A DNA stretch of 64,000 bases. Source: Candidatus Amarolinea dominans (lineage in GTDB: Bacteria; Chloroflexota; Anaerolineae; SSC4; Amarolineaceae). Shown one piece after another: positions 35,699 to 43,669 of the stretch; position 1 is the stretch's first letter, and each line of letters starts with the position of its first letter. The stretch spans positions 62,001 to 126,000 of the forward strand of contig JADJYJ010000003.1 in assembly GCA_016719785.1 (NCBI GenBank), in the 5' to 3' direction. A program made the translations under genes and the position numbers. The notes below the pieces were generated by a model. The model saw only the letters and a list, made by a program, of their open reading frames with translations. It was not told the DNA's origin and did not search any database.

Positions 35699-38593
35699 CT
35701 ACTTCCATAGCATCAACCTGACCTGCCCGGATTGGAAAAAGTTCCCGGCTCTCGTACCGTGAAAAAGCCCGCTGTTCCCTGTGCTAAAAACGACCGTGTC
35801 TATGCCTATCTTCTCTATGACCACACCATAAGATGCTCCATCCGCCCAGAGAGACAATACACCGGCCATTTTCCATTCCTGGACATCTTCTTTGTAGACT
35901 CCAGTTGAGTCATTCTTCCCGTCGCTCCTCACCCAGACCTGAACCAAACTAGGAAGATGGCCAAAGTTATGCGTATGAGTCCATTGTTGATTGCATATAA
36001 CATTATCGATAACGTCAATATCATCAGCAGTCGGAAATCCATGATAATTGGATATTGTCTTGCCATGAATATCCAGATCGCCTTCGATATCCACAGGCCC
36101 CACAAACCAGGCGGCCTTGCCCGCGCCTTCCTGCTTGGCAACCAAGGCGACTCCAGTGCCGTTGTTGACAACGGCCACGGTTGGAGCTGAAGTATTGCCA
36201 GAGATGCTCAGCGCATTCTTCGCACCGGTGACGCCAGTGATAGCCACGCCACCTCCGCCCTCGAATTTCGCAGCAAGGCCCGCGCCTTCCTGCTTGGCAT
36301 ACAGGACATCTCCAGCGCCGTTGTTGACAACGCCCACGGTTGGAACTGAAGTGGTATTGCCAGAGATGTTCAGTGCATTCTTCGCACCGGTGACGCCAGT
36401 GATAGCCACGCCACCGCCACCCTCGAATTCCGCGGCCTTGCCCGTGCCTTCCTGCCTGGCATACAGGGCGGCTCCAGCGCCTTTGTTGACTACGGCCAAG
36501 GTTGGAGATGAAGTGGTATTGTTATAGATGGTCAGCGCATTCGTCGCGCCTGCGACGCCCCCGATGGCTACGCCGCTACCACCCTCGAATTGTGCGGCTT
36601 TGCCCTCGCCTTCCTGCTTGACGTGCAGACTTGCCGATGGCTGGAATGTCCCAATGCCCACGTTGCCCTGAACCAACAGCCCGTCAACCGGCGCTTTATA
36701 CAAATGCGCCCAATCACTGCCGATGGTCAGCCCATCGGTCACCGCCAGCCTGCTGGCGGGCTGGTTGGTGCCAATGCCGACATAGTCGAGACCGCTGCCC
36801 GCATGATGGAAGACGAGCGGCGATTTCTGGATCGTGCAGGCGCGGCTGCCGTCCCAATAGCCGGGGATGTGGCGGTAGTACAAATGCACATCCGTAGGCC
36901 CGGTGCGCAGCCCGGTCTGGACGGTGAGGCGCAGATAGACCGAGTCGTTCGGCTGCAGCTTGTCGGCGCCCAATTGCTCCCCGTCAATCACCCACTCGAC
37001 CATGCGACCGTTCGGGGACGCCATGATCGGATCGCTATGCCAGTTGTCATCTACATCCGGATCGGGTTCCACCGACCCGACGCCCGCCACGGCCTGCACC
37101 TGGACGGTAACTTTGCCCGGCTCATCGGTCAGCGCCCACTCCTGATGCCCGCCCTGGTCCGTGATCTCGCAGGCCAGGATCAAGCGCGTCTGCAGGTTGC
37201 CGGTCCGAACGATGGGCAGCGCAACCTCGCGATCAACGTTGGTGATGCGCAAGAGCAGCGCCGTCTTCGATGAGCCGTCGTTGAGCACGATGTCGGAGCC
37301 GACGACATCGAAATGCAGGGGAATGCTCTTGCGTCCCCGCTGGCTCAGCACCTCGACGGTGCGGATGCGCGGGCCGAGAAGGGTTGCCGGGTCACCCTGG
37401 CGTTGCGCCAGCGGGCCAGGCCGTAGCTCGACCGGTAACACCTGCGCCTCGGCCTCAGCATCGGCCGCGATGCGCGGCAGGACGATTTCCAGAGCGGGGG
37501 CGTCATTCGCTGCGTCGCTCATCTCGATCGTCTTCTCGGCCGGGGAGAGCAGGTAGAGCGATTCGGAGTTCGCATCCGGATCGTCCTGATAGTAGATGTA
37601 CCAGATCTCCTCCCCCAACGGCCCCTTTTTCGCCAGGTGACGCTCCAGGTCGGCGTTCATGCCGGCGCCCGAATTCTTCGAGAGCGTACCCGTGGGGAAA
37701 CGCAGTTCCAGGTGATGGTTGCGGCGGAAAAAGTCATTCCGATTCTCGTCGGCTATTTTGGCGATCTCCTCAGGTGCATTGAAAGTCACCGGCCGTCTGT
37801 GCGCATCCTTGTTCCAGATCGCCACGGTCAGCTTGTGCGCGATTTCGCCGCCTGCGACATAGATTGCCGGCGTCTGCTGCTCGTCCCAGAGGGCAAACTC
37901 CAAGGGAGAACTGACGCGAAAGTCCTGAGTCGGCGCCCAGTCGAGCGAGCGCTGCCGCTGAATCTCCGCCGTGGCCAGCGCCTTGCCATACAACCTGACG
38001 TGAGCCAGATTGCCGGTAAATATCCAATTCGTATCGTCGTCGGCATAGCGCCCCACTCGCCAAACTGCGGGATCGGGAAGCGTGGCCGCCCCGATGTTGC
38101 CTTGCCCCGCCAGGCGTCCGTCTATCCAAACCGATGCATCCCCGCTGGCCTGGACGGCGACCGCCACATGAACCCACTGGTTGCGCGTAACTGAAGGCTC
38201 ACATTTCAGTGCTTCGCCCACATTCCTCAGCGTGAGAACGCTCCCGTCGAGGTAGAAATCTGCAACGCCGTTGGCGTAGAGGATCTGCGCCTTGTCTGAC
38301 TCAAGAAATAGCCAGCTCGAAAAGGTCCAGCCTTGTGTGGAGATGTCGTCGGCCATCGGCAGTTCCAGATAATCAACCACCCCGGAGCCACTGCGATTCA
38401 AGCGCAGGCAACTGCCAAACTGCTCGTCCACCACCAGTTTCGGACTGCCGTGAATAACGGCTCCACGGCTGTTGCCCGAAGCATCTGGAGTCGTGGCCGG
38501 ATGGTCGGGTTTGGCGGATTCCCGAACCGAGTCCAGCTTCAGATGGACCATGAGTGTATTCATAGTTAGTGGGATCGTTTGCGTTTGATTCAT
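35699..38593 (-). CDS. LamG-domain protein with tail-fibre-like repeats (putative receptor-binding protein)
   Basis: A product of 964 residues. Residues 15-215 form a LamG/concanavalin-like lectin fold (GWTFSSWLFLES, NQWVHVAVAVQ, NWIFTGNLAHVRLYGKAL). The middle is beta-rich. At about 600 VGIGTNQPASRLAV and NVGIGTFQPSASLHV appear, the motif typical of phage tail fibres and spikes. Three 54-residue repeats follow (QEGxGKAAxFEGGGGVAITG form), then a C-terminal His-rich domain (WTHTHNFGHLPSLVQVWV) that resembles fibre-tip binding domains. The start shares ATGA with the 1452-residue gene. A surface or target-recognition role is inferred. Confidence 0.75.
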   Translation of the reverse strand: MNQTQTIPLTMNTLMVHLKLDSVRESAKPDHPATTPDASGNSRGAVIHGSPKLVVDEQFGSCLRLNRSGSGVVDYLELPMADDISTQGWTFSSWLFLESDKAQILYANGVADFYLDGSVLTLRNVGEALKCEPSVTRNQWVHVAVAVQASGDASVWIDGRLAGQGNIGAATLPDPAVWRVGRYADDDTNWIFTGNLAHVRLYGKALATAEIQRQRSLDWAPTQDFRVSSPLEFALWDEQQTPAIYVAGGEIAHKLTVAIWNKDAHRRPVTFNAPEEIAKIADENRNDFFRRNHHLELRFPTGTLSKNSGAGMNADLERHLAKKGPLGEEIWYIYYQDDPDANSESLYLLSPAEKTIEMSDAANDAPALEIVLPRIAADAEAEAQVLPVELRPGPLAQRQGDPATLLGPRIRTVEVLSQRGRKSIPLHFDVVGSDIVLNDGSSKTALLLRITNVDREVALPIVRTGNLQTRLILACEITDQGGHQEWALTDEPGKVTVQVQAVAGVGSVEPDPDVDDNWHSDPIMASPNGRMVEWVIDGEQLGADKLQPNDSVYLRLTVQTGLRTGPTDVHLYYRHIPGYWDGSRACTIQKSPLVFHHAGSGLDYVGIGTNQPASRLAVTDGLTIGSDWAHLYKAPVDGLLVQGNVGIGTFQPSASLHVKQEGEGKAAQFEGGSGVAIGGVAGATNALTIYNNTTSSPTLAVVNKGAGAALYARQEGTGKAAEFEGGGGVAITGVTGAKNALNISGNTTSVPTVGVVNNGAGDVLYAKQEGAGLAAKFEGGGGVAITGVTGAKNALSISGNTSAPTVAVVNNGTGVALVAKQEGAGKAAWFVGPVDIEGDLDIHGKTISNYHGFPTADDIDVIDNVICNQQWTHTHNFGHLPSLVQVWVRSDGKNDSTGVYKEDVQEWKMAGVLSLWADGASYGVVIEKIGIDTVVFSTGNSGLFHGTRAGNFFQSGQVRLMLWK
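36120..36620. repeat. 162-bp tandem repeat (3 copies plus a part) in the fibre-like gene
   Basis: Each unit encodes 54 residues, such as KFEGGGGVAITGVTGAKNAL. The last two full units are nearly identical in DNA; the first has diverged. In-frame copy-number change would alter fibre length. Confidence 0.8.
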
Positions 38594-41500
38594 GGTCTAT
38601 CCTCTGCCTTGCGCAGTTTGAGCCAGCCCTCGACGATCCGTTGCTGGCCGGGAAATGTGGCCCGTGTGTCGGTGCGGCCGATCGTATCAGTCTCGATCCA
38701 GGCCTCGCCCTGGCGCCTGAGCCAGGCCCACTCGTAGCCGGCCTCCGCGGCCAGCGGCAGTCGCGTCTTCTCGCGCTCGGTCAGGATCGGCGTCGAGAGG
38801 AAGGTGACCTCGAGTTTGCGCAGGACCGCGGCGTACTGGTCCGTGGGGATGGTAATGGACTTGGTCGGCAGAATCCCGGAAACCGCATGCACCGATCCCT
38901 GGGGATCAACCAGCATGGTCAGTTTCTGGGGCGGGTCGTCGAGCGACTGCATCAGATTGATAGGCTCTTTCCAATGGATCTGGATCTGCTCGGATGAGGA
39001 ATTGAGCATCTCGAATAGCTCGATGGCGCTCTCGCCTCGCACGAGGGTGTAGACATGCCCCTCTGTGTCAATCCGCCAGCGCTGCCCGGACTCCTCGATG
39101 GTGACCGCAGCGCTCCAGGGACGCTCCAGATGGTCGCCAATTTCTGCTGGCGCCACCCGCATGTCCAGTTGGTCGGCCAGACTCTGGACAGAAGCAGATG
39201 GTGTCGCAAGGTTCAACGGCAGCGGGGTTGCCGCTTGAGGAGCGAAGAAGATGTTGTTCTTGTAGTGGTAGTCCTCGCCGTCGCCCTCTTCCAGGAAATA
39301 GCCCACAAGCCCGTCGTTGAGCTGCTGATCCTCGCCGATGCGGATGGGAAAGCGTACATGGGTGAAGTCGTCGCTGGTGCGGTCGCCCTGCGAGTCTACG
39401 CCGCGCATCATGTCCGGCAAGAACGCGCTGAGCGACTGGTTCACGGCAGGTTGGCCGCGCAGTTCGAGGTTGACCAGGGCGCGCACCACGGCGATGGGCC
39501 GTCCCATGAGCAGCGCCAGGCTTTCGTGGTGAGAAAAGTCCTCGGGTGCGATGTTTTCAAGCGCGCTGGTCAGCGTGGACAGGAATTGATCGAAGAACGC
39601 CGCGTCCCGTTTGCCCAGATCGTTGACGATAGTGTTGACCAGCTTGCGCAGATGCGGGTTCATCGTTGATTCGGCTCTCTCGATCTCCCAGTGGGGCAGC
39701 CCGCTGCCTGGCGCCGGCTGCCAGGCCGTGCGACCGTTGACGCCAAGAATCGTGCCCAGGGCCTCGCCCGTGTTGTCGTAGACCAGCAGGCTGCCGTCGA
39801 GGTTGTTGGGCAGAATCCAGCCGCAGACGGGTGTATACGCGGGATGGGCGTTCGTCTCAGGCTCATTCATCGCCGTGCCAGGGGCATGATCAGCCGACAG
39901 CCAGCGGAAGTTGAGCCGGGCCGGTTGCAGCAGGCGGGGCGGCAGGTTGATGTCGTTCGGCGCGTCCGCCACACGCAACAGTTCGCTGGTGATGATCGGC
40001 GTCTGTTGGTCCGGGCCGAGCACCGATTTGACGCGGCCAAAGGTATCAACGAGACGCAGTTGGCGCAGCTTCATCCTGCCGGAGCGGATCGGCGTAAAAT
40101 CGTTGTCGCGCAGCGGTGAGCTCGCATGGCGGCCCTGGGTCGCCTCGCGCACGGCCTCGGTCAGCGGTTTCATGTCGGAAAAACCGATCGGGTCTGCGAC
40201 AGGCAGTTGCAGGATCTGATGGCGCTGCAGCAGCGCTTCGTGAAAGCCGTCCAGGGCCTGGGACAAGGTATTGGGCCTGGCAGACAGAAAGTCCCTGACG
40301 GCTCGTAGTGTTTCCACGGTTTCCGCCAACACCTCTGTCTGCCCGTCCCTGGACTCTTCAACCCGCTGCAGATACCGATCCAGTTTGTCCAGGAGCAAGT
40401 CCGAAGCATGGTCGGTCAGCACGCAACTCCCGCTGTAGATGCCCGTGTCCGCGCGGCGCGGCCCTGCACTTGCTCCAGGCTTGAGATCGAGATCCACGGC
40501 CGTTTCCTGCAGACTGTAATTCTGCGCCACGAAAGAAACGGCATAGGACTGGCGATCTCCCTCCCGATTGCTCCCTGCGCTGATCGGAAGCATCTCGACC
40601 TGCCACTCCAGCATGAACGGATGCCAGGGCTGCGTGCGCCAAAGCCGCGCCCCGATCTGGTCATCGTCCAGCGCCTCCTGGAGGAGCGTGGTGCGGATCG
40701 TCGCGAGCGGTTCGGGCGCCGAGTTCGTCCACTGGCTGACCGCAGCGAAATCCGCAATCGAGATGATCTTGCACACCAGCTTACCGTCTTCGCTGTTCTT
40801 CCCATCCATCCCGTGCCGCTCGGTGGGCTTCAGGTCGCTCGCCGCCAGCAACACAACCGGGTCGGTGGGCTGGTAGTAGCGTGGCGCATCCATCTGTCGC
40901 AGGACGTAGCGCATCCTGGCTACTTGCGGTTGGCTATCGCGGCTTGGGGGCAAGCTCTCGAGCAGGCCGGCGAGATCATCCCGGAAGGCTTTGTGCTGAT
41001 CCGCTGCGGAGAATCCGGCCGTTTCCCGATGGATGCAGTTGCGCAACGCTTGCAGGCTGTCCCGCTTGTTGAAGGGAATCCTGCGGCGATCGAGGAAGGC
41101 CCTCAGCGCCGCCTCCAGGGAGACAGGCAGCATTTCCAGGGCGTGCTCCCCATCCGATCCGATCCCTCCCGCACCGGACTTGTGGGCTTCAGCGATGACC
41201 AGGTCGAGACGCCTGAGCGCGTCGAGGACATCGTTGGTGGTCTTCAGGCCGTCAATCACGTCATTGATGCAGACCGCAACGCGAGAGGCCAGGGCGGTGT
41301 CAGCGGTATGCGCCGGCGCCGTCGCGCCGATGATGGGCGTGTCACGCCCCTTCTGACCGCCGATCGCCTCCCGCTCCGTCTTGAAATTGCCCGTCGCCGC
41401 CAGCTTGCGCCTCAACGCTCTCAGCCCGGTCTTTTCGATGAATCTGGCGATTTCAACCGGGTCCGGATAGCCCGATGCCAACCCTTCCGGTGGACGCAGG

Positions 41501-42948
41501 GCCTGCATGTAGAGCGTCCAGTCATGGTAAATCTGCTGGCGCAGAGAGTCCATATCCTCTTGCGACCGTTGAAAGACGCCTTGGGCCACATTAAGGTCGT
41601 TCAGGGCGTGGGCAAGATAGACCGGAAGCGTTCCCGTCGTCTGCGCGTGAACAGCTTGCCCGCCCGCATGCGCAGTGGTCGGATCGGGGGCCGCGGCCAA
41701 ACTGGTGTCTCGTTCCAGGCGGACGTTCCACAGGATGCCGGCCCGCAGCGATTTGAAGCCTTTGCCGTGTCGCGCCTCGCGAAACTTGGGGCCGATGTCC
41801 AGGCGACGGTGTTCCAGGCGATCGCCCAGGTCGAGTCCTTCCAACTGTTCTTCGATCAGCGCCTTGTCGCCGGAGATTCTGTGGGCAAGGTAGGCGGAGA
41901 GAGCTTCACTGGCGCTGTTACCGACCGCGATATCAACCGGGCCGGAAGTGAGCGCGGGATCGTTCTCGAAATCCGCCTCGGCGTCAGGGGTCAGCCTGGC
42001 GTAGCAGAAAATTCGCTCTGCCTCCTGTTTCTCGGCGTTGGGCTGCCGGGACACAGTCCAGCCAAAATGATGGGCAACGGCCTCGTCCCAAACCTCCACC
42101 GGGGCACTGTTGGTTTCGTGATCGTGACCGCTCGCCTCGTACTCGTGATGGATTCGCTGCGCGATGGCCTCGCGGGTTTGCTGCAGAGGCGTATGGCGCA
42201 GGCAATCCCGTTTTTGCGGTTGGTCATACCATCCAATCACGTCATAGCGAACGCTCTTGAATGCTTCACGACTGGTAATCTCATCATCGTGCAGGCCGAA
42301 CACACTCCGGCAACTCGGATAGAAGGCCGCGAAGGCAGGCTCGCCATAACCCAGCGCAGTCAATCCGGCCGCGACGACCCGGTGCCAGTTCGTCTTCTCT
42401 TCTTCCGCCACATCATCCACCAGGGCGTTCAGGTATTCGGCGCCTGGCGCGTCTGCGGGCCTCCCTTCGCCCACGACCCATTTGCGGCCCAAGTAGCGAT
42501 ACGGCTGCCACTTCCCCTCATCAGGTCTTGGCGGCAGCGGAAAACTGACCGTGCCAGCCGACTTGGCGCCTTCCGGATGCAAGTAATCGCTCTCGATCAT
42601 CCACTGCTTTTGCGGCACACCATCGGGGCCACAGCGCGTCACCAGCCATCGGTCGGGCGCCGGTGGAAACACCACCCCTGTGGCGCTGTTCACCCCCTGG
42701 GTGAGCGCGTCGGGTAACGCCCAATGCAGGTGTACGCCACGGCTGAGTCGCAGGCTCTGGTCACGAAACGGATGGGAAACGATCTCTTCGCTGATGTAGG
42801 GGACGTCGGCGTTGGCGTTCTGTCCCTTCTCGCCGTCGTAATACGGCAGTTTGGAGAAGTCGGCCATCGCCTCGAGCACGGTCTGCGCGGATTCCAGAAA
42901 GAGTGCATCGAGGTGTATGGGTACAAACAAACCGTTAGCTTCTTGCAA
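38590..42948 (-). CDS. Unknown giant protein, first gene of the operon
   Basis: A product of 1452 residues starting at TTG (MQEANGLFVPIHLDALFLES), with AAGAGG six bases upstream. I do not recognise a family. A well-structured N-terminal block (RGVHLHWALPDALTQG, FPPAPDRWLVTR) is followed by a long, largely helical region of about 250-1000 residues, with several Leu/Glu/Gln-rich coiled-coil-like stretches, and a more beta-rich C-terminal third. No signal peptide or membrane helix is visible. As the first and largest helical product of the operon it could be the scaffold of the assembly, but this is inference. Confidence 0.75.
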   Translation of the reverse strand: MQEANGLFVPIHLDALFLESAQTVLEAMADFSKLPYYDGEKGQNANADVPYISEEIVSHPFRDQSLRLSRGVHLHWALPDALTQGVNSATGVVFPPAPDRWLVTRCGPDGVPQKQWMIESDYLHPEGAKSAGTVSFPLPPRPDEGKWQPYRYLGRKWVVGEGRPADAPGAEYLNALVDDVAEEEKTNWHRVVAAGLTALGYGEPAFAAFYPSCRSVFGLHDDEITSREAFKSVRYDVIGWYDQPQKRDCLRHTPLQQTREAIAQRIHHEYEASGHDHETNSAPVEVWDEAVAHHFGWTVSRQPNAEKQEAERIFCYARLTPDAEADFENDPALTSGPVDIAVGNSASEALSAYLAHRISGDKALIEEQLEGLDLGDRLEHRRLDIGPKFREARHGKGFKSLRAGILWNVRLERDTSLAAAPDPTTAHAGGQAVHAQTTGTLPVYLAHALNDLNVAQGVFQRSQEDMDSLRQQIYHDWTLYMQALRPPEGLASGYPDPVEIARFIEKTGLRALRRKLAATGNFKTEREAIGGQKGRDTPIIGATAPAHTADTALASRVAVCINDVIDGLKTTNDVLDALRRLDLVIAEAHKSGAGGIGSDGEHALEMLPVSLEAALRAFLDRRRIPFNKRDSLQALRNCIHRETAGFSAADQHKAFRDDLAGLLESLPPSRDSQPQVARMRYVLRQMDAPRYYQPTDPVVLLAASDLKPTERHGMDGKNSEDGKLVCKIISIADFAAVSQWTNSAPEPLATIRTTLLQEALDDDQIGARLWRTQPWHPFMLEWQVEMLPISAGSNREGDRQSYAVSFVAQNYSLQETAVDLDLKPGASAGPRRADTGIYSGSCVLTDHASDLLLDKLDRYLQRVEESRDGQTEVLAETVETLRAVRDFLSARPNTLSQALDGFHEALLQRHQILQLPVADPIGFSDMKPLTEAVREATQGRHASSPLRDNDFTPIRSGRMKLRQLRLVDTFGRVKSVLGPDQQTPIITSELLRVADAPNDINLPPRLLQPARLNFRWLSADHAPGTAMNEPETNAHPAYTPVCGWILPNNLDGSLLVYDNTGEALGTILGVNGRTAWQPAPGSGLPHWEIERAESTMNPHLRKLVNTIVNDLGKRDAAFFDQFLSTLTSALENIAPEDFSHHESLALLMGRPIAVVRALVNLELRGQPAVNQSLSAFLPDMMRGVDSQGDRTSDDFTHVRFPIRIGEDQQLNDGLVGYFLEEGDGEDYHYKNNIFFAPQAATPLPLNLATPSASVQSLADQLDMRVAPAEIGDHLERPWSAAVTIEESGQRWRIDTEGHVYTLVRGESAIELFEMLNSSSEQIQIHWKEPINLMQSLDDPPQKLTMLVDPQGSVHAVSGILPTKSITIPTDQYAAVLRKLEVTFLSTPILTEREKTRLPLAAEAGYEWAWLRRQGEAWIETDTIGRTDTRATFPGQQRIVEGWLKLRKAEDRP

Positions 42949-43117
42949 CTTATGCCTCTTTTCGGTATGCGATCATCGGCGAGCAGGTCACAATCTTACA
43001 CCTTTATCTTACGTCCATTTTACGCCCATTCTCCCTGCGGCGATAGACAAGAATCAATCTGCTTTGGGGGCAGTTTCACTACAATAATTTGTAACCCGTG
43101 AAGTAACTGCTCAGGCG

Positions 43118-43184
43118 GCCCCCCTGCCCCCCAATCCTGGGGGAAAAAGCATTCGGCTCCCCCACGATTGGGGGGCAGGGGGGC
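43118..43184. repeat. GC-rich inverted repeat (MITE-like), 19-bp perfect arms
   Basis: Arms GCCCCCCTGCCCCCCAATC (43118-43136) and its exact complement (43166-43184) enclose 29 bases. It stands between the start of the toxin-like operon and the truncated HTH gene on the other strand. 42949-43117 is AT-richer and may hold the operon promoter, but I see no convincing -35/-10 pair there. Confidence 0.85.
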
Positions 43185-43464
43185 GCTCCGGGCGCTATCG
43201 AGACCATTGAAAACGCCGGTGAAAACGCCGGTGAAAACGCCGGTGAAAACGCCGGTGAAAACGCCGGTGAAAACGCCGGTGAAAACGCCGGGAAGGATCC
43301 TTTCGCTGCTCAAGGAGAATCCGCATTTGGCCATTGCTGATCTTGCAGTCAGCATCGAAATATCAGAAAGCGCAGTCGAGCGCGCCATCCGCAAATTGCG
43401 CGAACAGAATCGCCTGCGCCGCATCGGCCCAACAAAAGGCGGCTACTGGGAGATCGCCGGCTGA
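43168..43464 (+). pseudogene. C-terminal winged-helix remnant of an AlbA_2-type protein
   Basis: The frame (98 codons from a TTG inside the inverted repeat) has no convincing ribosome binding site. After seven Lys-Thr-Pro-Val units it gives a winged-helix domain (ILSLLKENPHLAIADLAVSI...RLRRIGPTKGGYWEIAG) that is paralogous to the C-terminus of the AlbA_2 protein at 43670. The AlbA_2 and ATPase-like parts are missing upstream. It is best read as a 5'-truncated copy, though a small DNA-binding protein controlling the divergent giant operon cannot be excluded. Confidence 0.6.
43209..43292. repeat. 12-bp tandem repeat GAAAACGCCGGT, 7 copies
   Basis: Six perfect copies and a seventh ending in G. 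It encodes the (KTPV)n linker before the winged helix. Confidence 0.95.
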
Positions 43465-43581
43465 TCTCGTCCAGCGGGCCAATTGCTCGAATCCAGCCGC
43501 GATGATACAATTCGATTGTGTTCGAGTGCGAAGCCAATCGCCGGCATGTGAGGAGTTGAGCGATGATCGTAAGATCAGATG

Positions 43582-43638
43582 ATGATCCTCTCCAACGACA
43601 AAGCCAACCCGACCTTGCGTCAGCAATGTTGCGCCTGA
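43582..43638 (+). pseudogene. Remnant of a small gene (MILSNDKANPTLR...), copy 1
   Basis: Eighteen codons that match the first ten residues of the remnant at 45094 (M-I-x-SNDKANP) and then diverge to a stop. Like that copy it follows a winged-helix C-terminus, so the two loci are a decayed tandem duplication. Confidence 0.5.
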
Positions 43639-43669
43639 GATCGGAACGGTTCGTCAGGAGACTGTTGCT

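Noticed and set aside
40408..42717. 769-codon open frame on the plus strand inside the 1452-residue gene
   Set aside because: Antisense shadow; the minus-strand gene has a ribosome binding site and an ATGA-coupled partner.
26047..42948. Giant operon as a contractile injection system or prophage tail
   Set aside because: No sheath, tube, baseplate, spike, AAA ATPase, integrase, terminase or lysis gene is present; the fibre-like gene alone is not enough.
43209..43292. Repeat array as a CRISPR
   Set aside because: Units are 12 bp, contiguous and in frame; no spacers.
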